Assembly: GCA_963576565.1 (NCBI GenBank)
Contig: OY755038.1
Location: forward strand, 14,213,756 to 14,277,755
From: Aspidapion aeneum
Lineage: Eukaryota > Arthropoda > Insecta > Coleoptera > Brentidae
Reading direction: 5' to 3'
Length of the DNA: 64,000 nt
The number at the start of each line of letters is the position of its first letter. Within the stretch, counting starts at the first letter, position 1. This document shows positions 1-10,145 of the stretch, in pieces. A program made the position numbers and the translations under genes. The notes below the pieces were generated by a model, which saw only the letters and a program-made list of their open reading frames with translations, was not told where the DNA came from and made no database searches.

Positions 1-1729
1 TTTTTCGGGCCCCCCCCCCGCGAACGTATTTTTGAGGCACTATTATATTTTTCAAAAATAATCCAATATAGTCAATATTTATACACAATATCATTATCTA
101 ATAGTTAAAAAACACAGCGAATTTTTAGGTAAATATTACTTTTTCTTAGAGTATATTGAGGGCCCGTGGGCCCCCAATATACAGGGGGCCCCCCCGCGTG
201 GCGGTGTCTGCGGGCCGTTTGACACGCGCCTGGTTATCGCCCTGCTGTCCGCTTCCTTTTTAGCGTTTAACAGTCGTCATCGAATTGGCGTGCGATGCAT
301 ACAAAAACATAAGTTAACCTTGAAACACCTTAAAAATCGAGAATATACGCAGGTGTAGTCCAGGAGCCGACACGCAGCAAGCCGAGCAACCAGGAATAAT
401 AACCCAGGAGCCTGCTGTAAGTGCTATAGTCGAACATAAATCTCCTAAAGTCAACTCACGACGACCACGACTGTTGTACTGAAAAGGAAAGAAGCCTATC
501 GTCTATAACCAAGTTCTACTGGGACCATAGCGATGTTAGATAGATGCAAGTCTAACATGTAGCAGGACCACCTTTCGGAATGGGCACCTAAAAGCTACTT
601 ATCTGTGGGAGGGGATGTAAAAGCGTGAGTCCACTGTGTATACTGGCTACGCAGTATAATAAGGATCCCTGCCCTCGACAAAGAGGTGCCGGGCAAAATT
701 AAGTCCTCTTAGGGCCAGTTTCTCATTACAGGGTTAGCCCTGACCCGTAGGTTATCTTTGATAGCTATCTTTTTTTGGCATGTGGTAAATATGTCAATCA
801 TCTCTTTTTTTAATCAACGGGTCAGGTCTTCCTCTCCCTCTATTGAGAAATCGGCCCTTAGAGAAAGAAAACTTGCATCCTAAGGGGCACGTGGTTGTGC
901 CTAGCCGCTAGACCAAAAATGGTCTCCCCAATACATCGAATATCGGTAATAACGACATTGAACGGACCGCTTAATTTCTACTAAAACAAAACTAAAAATT
1001 CTACTATTACTACTACCCTGTATGTTGCGGTCACCCAGTATCTATAAACTAGATTAATAAATATTAGATCGGGAGCAGGTTCGACCTAACAAGCTGCACA
1101 TACCTACTCATTATCCACGGCATTTAATCAAAGTCTTGGGTTTTTGCGTCCCATTTGAGAGGAGTTCGTGGGCCTTAAGAAATCAATTTTTAATATTTTA
1201 ACACTCATATCAGGCGAAGGAATGATACAAAAGTTATTTTTTTAACAAGACACGGAAAATACGTCTGGGCATTTTCAATATAGGTTCAAATTACTAAACC
1301 AATTTTAATAAAAATTTTAAAAAAATTCTAAAAATTTTAAAACAAAAGAATACATAACAATATTTTTTAAAACAACCTGTCTAACCCTTACAAAGGATAT
1401 GGTGAACGGAGCGTGGTTATAGGATGCGGGAGGGTGGTCGAGACCTTATGGGGGCGGCAAAGGTGGTATTGAGCCTCAAAAGTAGTTCCGCGGTGCTCTT
1501 TTACTTTTTCAAGACAAATATCATAATTATGAGTAGTAATGCTTTTTAAACTAAAAACGAAAATTTTCAGAAAATATTGAAGTAATGTTATTTTAAATGC
1601 TCACAGGCGACATGCGCCACAGGCAAAAATGTTTTAAATACAAAAGGAACATTTTTAAACAAAAATCGATACAACAAGAAAAGTTGATAGTAAAATTTTT
1701 AGTTTTAAGGTAAAATGGGTTAAATAATA

Positions 1730-1733
<4 letters not shown>
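1..1733. other. Unclassified, moderately GC-rich start then AT-rich DNA
   Basis: No convincing coding region, rRNA or tRNA is seen. The first 200 bases hold C and G runs and a hairpin at 152-181 (TATATTG arms around two GGGCCC hexamers). About 350-960 is less AT-rich than the surroundings and has the look of an old transposon UTR, with many short conserved-looking phrases, but I cannot name a family. A short palindrome AGACCA-AAAA-TGGTCT lies near 910. From 1140 on the DNA is plain AT-rich. Confidence 0.4.

Positions 1734-1734
<1 letters not shown>

Positions 1735-1768
<34 letters not shown>
1735..1768. repeat. (TA)n microsatellite
   Basis: About 17 uninterrupted TA dinucleotides. They lie immediately beyond the 3' end of the adjacent minus-strand LINE remnant, where a simple-repeat tail would be expected. 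A chance reading frame of alternating Tyr/Ile across it is not a gene. Confidence 0.95.
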
Positions 1769-1772
<4 letters not shown>

Positions 1773-1784
1773 CGGTTTCACAAC

Positions 1785-2690
1785 GTTCTACGTCTTCCGA
1801 TACCCAATCTCCACTTATTCTAGGCCTCTTATTCTTATTTCACTGTCTATTCCTTCTCTCCAGCTTCTCCTTGGCCGTCCTCGTTTTCTTGGGGCAGTTG
1901 GTTTCCATTGTAGTATTTGTTTAGGTAGTCTTTCACCATTCATTCTTTGTACATGTCCATACCACATCAGTTGTTTTGTTCTTATATCATCCACTAAAGT
2001 ACGTTCACCCACTGTCATAATTTTTCTTATTCTTTGATTTGTAACTCTTTCTCTTTTTGATTTGCCTGTTGCTCTTCTCCAAAAGTCCATCTCCATAGCG
2101 GAAAGCATTTTTCTGTTCTATCCTTGATTGGCCATACTTCTGAGCCGTATGTAATAATACTTTTTACAATGGTGTTATATATAAGCTTTTTGTTATGTTT
2201 TGATATACTTTGGTCCCAAATTATTCCATTTAATAAAGTTATTGCTTTTCTTCCTTGTACGTTTCGATCTTTTATAGCTTTGTCTAGTGTTCCGTCAGCT
2301 GTAATTTTTAGACCTAATTATTTATGCTCATCACAGGACTGAATTCGCTGCCCGGTATTTAAGATTAGATCCTGTTTCGTTCCACCGATACACATATACT
2401 CTGTCTTATTGAGATTAACCTCTAGTCCCCACTTATTGTACTCTTCTATTAGTTTTCGAGTCATATATTCGAGGTCGTCATAATCCTGAGCCATTACTAT
2501 CTGATCATCGGCGAAACATAAAGTATACAAGGTGGTTTCGTCCAACGGAATTCCCATGTTTTGGCATTTTCTCTTCCATACTTTAAGGACTTGTTCCAAG
2601 TGTATCTTGAAGGCGAGATACAGCAACCTTGTTTAAGACCTTTATTTACTTGAAAGCCTTTGGTTAGTTTTGCATACAATAAAACAAACT
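1785..2690 (-). pseudogene. LINE reverse-transcriptase remnant (3' half)
   Basis: Read on the minus strand from 2690 downward, translated pieces in shifting frames match the end of a non-LTR retrotransposon polymerase. GLKQGCCISP (RT block 4) lies near 2640. CFADDQIVMAQ, an FADD form of the catalytic YxDD motif, lies near 2510, followed by EVNLNKTEYM. Near 2200 comes a KLIYNTIVKSIITYGSEVW-like stretch, and the C-terminal signature WYGHVQRM...LPKQILQW...RKRGRPRRSW lies at 1815-2108. At least two frameshifts and stops break it. The fingers/endonuclease part and ORF1 are absent, so it is 5' truncated. The C-terminal signature is typical of RTE/Proto2-like LINEs of insects, but the clade is not certain. 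The same family tail recurs near the end of the window. Confidence 0.85.
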
Positions 2691-3230
2691 TGTCCCATTA
2701 CTTCTAACGACAAAATGTTTAAAAAATAATAACAAATTATGTGTTTTGCCTTCAATGTAAATTGAAATTGAAAGTTTATATCTTTGAGCATTCTTTCTAT
2801 GCAGTTTATTTCAGCAAAAATGTGCGACCCACTTGCATATCAAATCTAATCCTACGTATATATTTCTTAGCTGTCAATTTTTAGCCAAATATGAAAATTT
2901 AATAGGTTTAAGTAACTACTAATTGGGTGGAGTTATTTATCTATTGGCAATTATTTTAAATAACTTAATTGCTAAATTTGTAAAAATAGAGTAGCAGCTT
3001 AAAAATTTGGAAATTGGAATATTTTAGCCATTTAAAAAAAGGCACACGCAAGGTCTTTTGATTTTTATTATTAGATCCAGACTTATTTCGTTTATTTATT
3101 TGTATCAATAGGTACTTTTTATCATATACGTGCGTGGAACAGCCTAATGGAATAAATTCGATAACGAATAAATAGGCGTGTTGGGAAAAACTCTTGGACA
3201 TGTCAATTTGTATTTAATTTCTTTTTTATA
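2691..3230. other. AT-rich spacer
   Basis: Nothing recognisable is seen. It separates the LINE remnant from the first foldback element. Confidence 0.5.
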
Positions 3231-5655
3231 CAGGGTGTCTTAATTGCCATGGGTCACTATTGCTATCTTGGCAACTATAAGAACCACAAGGTTGTACAAA
3301 TTATATAAAATAAGCAGTTTTTGGGGGACATTAATAATCAGGGTTCACATTTAAAAAAAACTATTATATCCCGAGCCAAGGGGGTTTTCGAAAAATTACT
3401 CAAATCTATTTTATTAAATATCTCAAAAAGTATTGTTTTTACAAAAAAGTCGTAAAGGATTTTTTTTTGCATTTTTGACGTTCTTCAATTTGGTATTGAT
3501 ACAAGAAAATTTACTACGACTAGTTTTCGAGATACTACTATTAACTTACTTTTTTTAGATACGGACCTGTATTTTTTATTCTATTTTTTAAAAGAACTTT
3601 TTTTATGATTTTAACGATGTATCACATGTACATATTTGTTTGGATTTTAATGCTAAAAAAATGGTATTTAAGTTTTTTGGCACTTTGAACCGTTTTATCA
3701 TAGGTGGCTTGGACAGCAAAAAAACAATTGCTTAAAAAAACCTATGATGCGTAATACATCTGTTAAATTTAGTTTAAACTACTTCACCTACTTCATAGAA
3801 TAAGGCAAGGCTTATACCAAATCAACCCTAGGATTCTAAGCATAATCCAAAATAAAATAACGAAAAGGGCGCACCTCTGCGTGCAACAAAATGGTGGACA
3901 TTTTCAGCATTTGGTTAGTAAACAGTTTTTTTCATTAAACAATGGATCAGTCTGTTTGTTTATAAAACAGTAAATTGTTTTGTTGGTCTTAAATCTAATT
4001 TTTCATTATTGAAATACGCTGCCATGTTGATTTAACCTAAATTGGATAGATCCATCCAAGGCCAACACAAAAATAGAGGCCACGACCCTGAAAAAATCAG
4101 CTGTTCTCCCGGGGCTGAATTTTACATTGGGTGTTATGGGAGGTCAGACGTTTTTTTATGATATTTTCAAAATGGCACTACAGATTTCCGCAAAATTTCA
4201 CTGAAATATTCTTAGACACCGTCCCGATATTCCACCAAACGTTTGTAAGGAAGCAACATGATTAAAAGGTTAAAATCTTCAAGATTTAGCATTCCTTATT
4301 TTGAATTCAAATTACCCGCCATGTACCACATGCCAACTGTTATATTTGACATGTATTTGACTTTGTCATATGTGATTGTCACATTCGCTTCTGCTTTAAA
4401 CTTAATTTTTGTGTGAGCTAATGAAGCGGCTATGAAAAATTAGGGCTTACTATACATTTAAAAAAAATTGTTCTGCCAGAATAGAGTAAAAACAATCTCA
4501 AAAACGGCTTTATTTAAAAAAAAATCAAATATCCATGAACCGTCATTCCAACTTCAATATTTTAAAGACAATCAGCTGTGTCGTAACGTGACCATCAAAA
4601 AAAAATCAGCCCCGGATGTGACGTCAACAAAGGAGGATCGTGGCCCGTCCATTTTGATAGCCCTGATCCATCCCGCATCATAGGCCTTTATAAGCACTTG
4701 TTTCTTTTTGGTGTCCAAAGCACCTATGATAAAACGGTAAAAGTGCCAAAAAACTTAACCATTTTTTTAGCTTTAAAATACAAACAAATATGGACATGTG
4801 ATACATCGTTACAATCATAAAAAAGTTCTTTTAAAAAATAGAATAAAAAATACAGGTCCGTATCTAAAAAAAGTAAGTTAATGGTAATATGTCGAAAACT
4901 ACACGTACACAGAAAAAAGAAGTTCTTCAGTTAAGAAAAGTAGTTTTCTTGAAAAAATTATCTTGACCCAAAAGCAAAAGTCTCCGAACGAAATGTTTTC
5001 TTTTCATCTAAGCAAACCGCTTGTTTTGGGAAAAAAAATAATTGTCTTGGTAAATTATTTTGGTTTAAAACAAACTGCCTTTAGCGAAGAAAAAGTGGTT
5101 TTGAAGTAAGATATAAAATGTCTTTTTAACACAAATAAAGCTTTACTTTGCCCAAAGACTTTTAATTTAAATAGCAATTTATTTCATAATACTAGAAAAC
5201 ACAAAACAAGAAGGTTGCCGGTTCCATTCAAAACAAATCAATTTTCTTGGATAAAGGCAACTTTTATTTTCAACGGAAACCAGCAGTTCAAGAGAATAGT
5301 TTTTTTTTGTTAAGAAAATATCGTCTTCCTGCATAGGAAAGCAGATTTTTCTTGGATCAAAGCAATTTGCATTGACTGAAGACATTTTTTTTTCTGTGTA
5401 GTAAATTTTCTTAAAAAATACCAAATTCCTACGATTTTTTCGTAAAAACTATACTTTTTGAGACATGTGATAAAATAGATTTGAGCAATTTTTGGAAAAA
5501 CCCCCGTATCTCGGGATAGAATACTTTTTTTTTTAAATGTGAAACCAGATTTTTAATGTCCCCTAAAAACTGCTGATTCTCTCTAATTTGACCAACCTTG
5601 TAGTTCTTATAGTTAACAAGATTGCAATAGTGACCCATGGCAATTAAGACACCCA
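3231..5655. mobile_element. Foldback (long inverted repeat) element, about 2.4 kb
   Basis: The left arm starts CAGGGTGTCTTAATTGCCAT and the right arm ends with its near-complement ATGGCAATTAAGACACCC. The complementarity continues inward: the block at about 3550-3725 is matched in reverse at about 4708-4880, including CACCTATGATAAAACGG and GATGTATCACATGT. Even the centre is partly mirrored (CCGGGGCTGA near 4112 against TCAGCCCCGG near 4606). No transposase is visible, so this is a non-autonomous foldback element or large MITE. The right arm is interrupted by a separate insertion at 4908-5398. Terminal CAGGGTG motifs are common in insect TIR elements, but no clean target-site duplication was found. 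Confidence 0.75.
4908..5398. mobile_element. Nested MITE with TA target duplication
   Basis: A 491-bp insertion within the right arm of the foldback element. Its ends are CACAGAAAAAA and the complement TTTTTTTCTGTG, with further subterminal complementarity (GTTCTTCAGT against ACTGAAGAC). It is flanked by TA on both sides. The mirrored left arm at about 3500-3525 has the uninterrupted sequence with a single TA, which gives a paralogous empty site. TA duplication fits Tc1/mariner-type mobilisation. The interior is AT-rich and non-coding. Confidence 0.85.
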
Positions 5656-6199
5656 TAGTGTGTGTCATGTGACTGTGGCCATTAGTAGCATTCTTAATTT
5701 AATTGCAACCCCTTGTACAATATTTATTTTTTAGATTCTTCAGAAATTTCTATACATAATTCATGTACAATGTCCCATACCTAAGTCTAACCATTATTGA
5801 AATATTGACAGTTCAAAAACGACAATTTCCAATTTCGAGGCGAAATATTTCGAAAACGGTTAGGACTATGGAAAAATGGCTTACATGTCCCTGTCCTTAT
5901 TTTTAATTAGCTATCGATTGACGCCAAACACGAACACTTCCGATTTAACCGGAGTTTCCGATTTTAGATTAGGTGTTTTCTTAATTTTATAGTATAGACT
6001 GATAGATATTTTTGCGTATTTTTTTTCTCTTGACATTTTTTGAAAAAGTTATTACTTTTCGAAAAAATCGCAAAAAACTGATTTTTAGAACAATTGGGCA
6101 TAGCGAAGCTCAAGGAAGATTTTGGCGGAGAATATTCTAGGTGAATTCCTAATATGACTGAGCTATCCGTCCCTATGTTCGCAGTACCTAGGACCGCAT
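5656..6199. other. Spacer between two foldback elements
   Basis: No coding or RNA feature recognised. It contains FTTFEN-like chance frames only. Confidence 0.4.
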
Positions 6200-7887
6200 T
6201 ATATCGGGTGGGCCAAAAAAAACCGGACAATATATTTTTTATTATAGTTTTTAAACTATACAACCGATTTTAATAGGACAAACTGCACTTGGCAGAGAAT
6301 TAATCAGAGTTTTGACCATGTATATTTTTTTGTCCGCCATCTCAAAATCCAAGATGGACAAGAATATAATAGACTCTTCAAAGATGCTCGTTTATTCTTG
6401 TGTTGCTAACATGTTTTAATTATTTTTTTGAATTAGTTAAAAAGCTGCATTTTTTCCACGCACAATAAGGTACGAATCAGCAAAATCGGTTCAGTGGTCT
6501 AAAAAAAATATTTTTTACTGAACCGATTTTAATTAAATAAAAAGCATCCTGATGAAAATTGATTGCTTTTTAAAGATGATCAAAGTTTATCGCCATCTTA
6601 AAATTTAAAATGGCGTACAGAAACAGAATCATACTTGATTCTTAAAAATGTTGTGTTCTATTTTCCGAAAATGTATTAGTTTTTTTTAATGTATTGAAAA
6701 GCACTACTTAGTTACAAATTAGTAAAATCGGTGTAGTGGTTTTCAAAAAAATCTATTATTGTTTCAGCCATTGTTTTACAGATTATACGATGGCATTGCC
6801 AATCCTGTCTGCATTAGTTTCCTTATAAATTCGTTATTGCTGCACCGATTTAGTGAAATAATAGAAATCATGGTGAGAATTAATTGCTCTTTAACATTAA
6901 CGTCTTAAAATCGGTACTAATGAATTTTTAAAGAAATAATTCCAGATAGGATTTGCAATGCAACCGTATGTAATTTGTAAAACAATGGTTAAAACAAAAT
7001 CAGATTTTGTGAGAACTACTACATGGATTTTAGTAATTTGTACTTCATTATACGGGAAAAAAGGAGTGCTTTTGTACAAATTGAAAAAAAACTAAAACAT
7101 TTTCGAAAAATAATAATCAACGTGGCTATTTGTAGGGTAAAGTATGATTCTGTCCGACATCCTAACTTTTAAGATGATGGCAAATTTCGATTATAATATT
7201 TAAAGAACAATCAATTCTCAGCATGATTTTTTTTATTTGACTGAGATCGGTTCAATAATAATGAGTTTATCAGGAAATTATTGCAGAGAGGATTAGCAAT
7301 AATAGATTTTTTGAAGACCACCACACCGATTTTACTAAGTTTTACCTTGTTGTGCGGGGGAGAAGTAGTGCTTTTCTATAAATTAAAAAAATATATTTTT
7401 TCAAAAAATAAGAATAAACAGGCCATTTTGAAGAATCAAGTTCGATTCTGTCCACCAGGATGTATTCTAATTCATCAAAATCGGTTCAGTAGTAATGAAT
7501 TTATAAGGAAATTAATGCACACATGATAGGCAAGGCAATCGTATACTTTTCAAAACAATGGTTCAAACAAAAATATATTTTGTTAGAACCAGCGAACCGA
7601 TTTTGCTGACTCATACCTTGTTGTGCGTGGCAACAAAGAAGCTTTACTGATTAAAAAAAATAGTTAAAACATGTTCGCAGCACAAGAATAAGCGAGCATC
7701 TTTGAGTTGTATAATTTAATTTCGTCCGTCATCTTGGAATTTGAGATAACGGACATAAGAATATTTTTAGTTAAAACTCTGATTAATTCTTTGCCAAGTG
7801 CAGTTTGCTATATTAAAATCGATGATATAGTACAAAAGTTATAATGAAAAAAAAATTGTCCAGTTTTTTGTGGCCCACCCGGTATAT
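6200..7887. mobile_element. Second foldback element, about 1.7 kb
   Basis: The ends are ATATCGGGTGGGCC on the left and GGCCCACCCGGTATAT on the right. The arms stay complementary for several hundred bases: CCGGACAAT against ATTGTCCAG, GCACTTGGCAGAGAATTAAT against ATTAATTCTTTGCCAAGTGC, and ATGCTCGTTTATTCTTGTG against its complement near 7690. Inside, each arm carries tandem subunits of roughly 230 bp built around an AAAATCGGT...AGTGGT phrase and a GATGGCG phrase. No transposase is present. A partial relative lies at 34425-35110. Confidence 0.75.
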
Positions 7888-8540
7888 CTATGCAAGAATT
7901 TTGTTCAAATCTTGAAAGGTAGGTATAGCTGTGATCGATAAGTACACCAAAACTAAAAAGTTATTGAAAAGGAGTCATATAAAACAACAAAACTACAACA
8001 TTTTTACTATTTCGAAATAATTATATTATAAAAGTAATAGATAAATATACATTAATTAACACAGTTTCTTTAACATTAATAATACTGCTTCGTTGCTCGA
8101 AATCGAAATTAAACGAACGAAAAATTAAGGAAATTAAAAAAAATATTACTGCACACGCAGCAATTAATTTTCCAAATTGAGCAAATCTAGAATGATTAAG
8201 AAACGTTTTTAATTACCATAGATTTTAGGTCTAAGACGAGAATTAAATTAAAAACAAGGTTTAAATTAAAAAAGTCTTTAATAGAATGCGGTTGTTGCCA
8301 AATCTGCAGAGATTTTTTTCATTTTGATCAGCGCTATGCCACACCGGGAGAAAAAATATAAATAAAAAATGTTTTTTTACAAAAAAATAAGTGTTTACTT
8401 TTTTTTCTCACTTTTTTAATAACCATCTGCTTGAACTTGACAAATTTTGTACATTGTTTTTGAATACTTTTTTAAAGTAGTCTTTAAAAATTGATTTATT
8501 TCAAAAAACTTGTTTTAAGTAATCTGATTGGACATTATTA
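7888..8540. other. AT-rich spacer
   Basis: No gene or clear repeat boundary is seen. The 8380-8540 stretch may be distantly complementary to 9110-9240, which would make the next inverted repeat longer than annotated. Confidence 0.35.
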
Positions 8541-8544
8541 GGAT

Positions 8545-8980
8545 TATTTCTCCTTAATGAACAACTAATATTTTTGGAGTTTTTTGAATACGAAGGCCAT
8601 TTTCCAACTGTTTTTTGGCATATCCTTATAAAATAATATTTTTTAGACGTATAGTCGTTATTTTTTTTTTAGCTGACTTCATTTTTCTTTACACAAAACT
8701 TAAAATACTGAGCGTGATCATTTAGTATCCAAGGTAAACCGAGGACTTGGAAAGTAAACAAATGGGTTAATTAGCGGATTACTTTTGATGCTGAAACGAA
8801 CACATAATTTTTTTAGTATTTTAATTTTTCTGTAAAGAAAAATAAAGCGGACTAACAAAAAATAACGACTGTCTCAAAAATATTAATTTATAACGATATG
8901 CTAAAAAACAATTGAAAAATTGCCTTGCTTTTCAAAAAATTCCAAAAATATTAGTTGTTCATTAGAGATCCTTTCTAAGT
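8545..8980. repeat. Inverted repeat / MITE-like palindrome
   Basis: Arms of about 150-170 bp mirror each other: AATGAACAACTAATATTTTT near 8555 against its complement near 8955, GTCGTTATTTTTT against AAAAAATAACGAC, and TTTTTCTTTACA against TGTAAAGAAAAA. A spacer of roughly 90 bp lies between them. The arms differ at many places, so it is an old copy. Confidence 0.6.
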
Positions 8981-9640
8981 TTTGTTTACTAAAATCAGCT
9001 GGACCACCAGTGACGTTTAAATTTGACGTTTATTTTAGGGACCGTGAGATTGAATGATAAAAGACAGTCAACGTCATACGAGTGCTAATCTATGGTCCGA
9101 TCAAATTAGAATATTTAAAACAAAAATTAATTGATTTTTGAAAAAATAAACATTTACATTAAAGTAAAAAAAATGTCAGGTTAAGTGAGATTTAAAAACC
9201 TTTAAAAGAGAATTACTTAAAAAAAAACTTTTTATTAAAAAATAAAAAATGTTTTGTACATTTTTTTTTCAAAGGATATGCAGAAAAAATTTGCCTGCGA
9301 CGCTGCTGAATTTAATATTACACCATATCACTTATCTTCAATTGGTTAATAGCGTAACCATGATTTTATATGTATCAATTAACCATAATCGGTCATTCAG
9401 ATCAAACACATTAATTACTTTATGCAATACCTACTTTCGGTTTCTTATTTTTATTTATTTTGTTACATTTCTTTGAATCTCATTTTACGACTCGTAAAAT
9501 GGGTTCAAAAACTTTTAAAACAAGTTTACTAAGTGTTCTACATTTTCTTTAAATTTGTGTTTCGCAATATTCTACATGTCATGTACTTTAAGCAATCTTT
9601 CATTAACTTGTGCTTTTCTAATATAAAAAACACAAATGTC
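8981..9640. other. Intergenic AT-rich DNA downstream of the cuticle gene
   Basis: No supported gene. Short frames here are rich in Phe/Leu/Ile from T-rich DNA and look like chance. Confidence 0.4.
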
Positions 9641-9644
9641 AAGT

Positions 9645-9666
9645 TTTATTCTGCATTTACTTTATT
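9645..9666 (-). terminator. Candidate poly(A) signals of the cuticle gene
   Basis: Two AATAAA hexamers on the minus strand (9650-9645 and 9666-9661) lie about 315-335 bp beyond the stop codon at 9981. They are the nearest canonical signals I noticed. In AT-rich DNA they may be chance. Confidence 0.25.
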
Positions 9667-9980
9667 TTCAATTCAATTTTTTGTTTTGTTTGTTAAAATG
9701 ACCCCAACTGTTCAGAATAGAAAAATCTAGACTAAATTAGATTCTACAGAAGGTACAAAAACAGTAGATTGAAAAGTATTTTACAGGGATTGAAAAGCTT
9801 TATCTAAAGTTGGGACGATTTTAACTTTAAGAAACAACAAAAAAATCTCCGCAGATTAACGGAAAAAAAGAAACCCAACCGTGAAAGGTAGATTGAAATC
9901 GTCATAAAAAATGACCCTAAAAAACAATCAACAACTTCATCTCACTCACCGCGCACCACCACTTTTCACTATTATCAAAC

Positions 9981-10145
9981 CTAATAGTGTCCTCCAGACT
10001 CTTCACCTCCGTAACCGCCCCCATAACCTCCTCCATATCCGCCCTCATGTCCACCTCCATATCCACCTCCATAACCGCCACCGTAACCTCCGTGCTCTTC
10101 GTGATGGTGTTCTACCTTGACTGGGTACGGAACCTTCACTGGTAC
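9981..10145 (-). CDS. Cuticle gene exon 6 (terminal)
   Basis: Acceptor TTTTCTCCAG, then [20 protein letters not shown] followed by GGYGGG repeats and a C-terminal EESGGHY before TAG. 54 residues. Confidence 0.92.
   Translation of the reverse strand, partial: VPVKVPYPVKVEHHHEEHGGYGGGYGGGYGGGHEGGYGGGYGGGYGGEESGGHY

Noticed and set aside
1..960. rRNA or snRNA gene at the window start
   Set aside because: Less AT-rich and structured in places, but I recognise no conserved rRNA or snRNA segment.
1593..1781. Frame with (Ile-Tyr)n
   Set aside because: Translation of the TA microsatellite.
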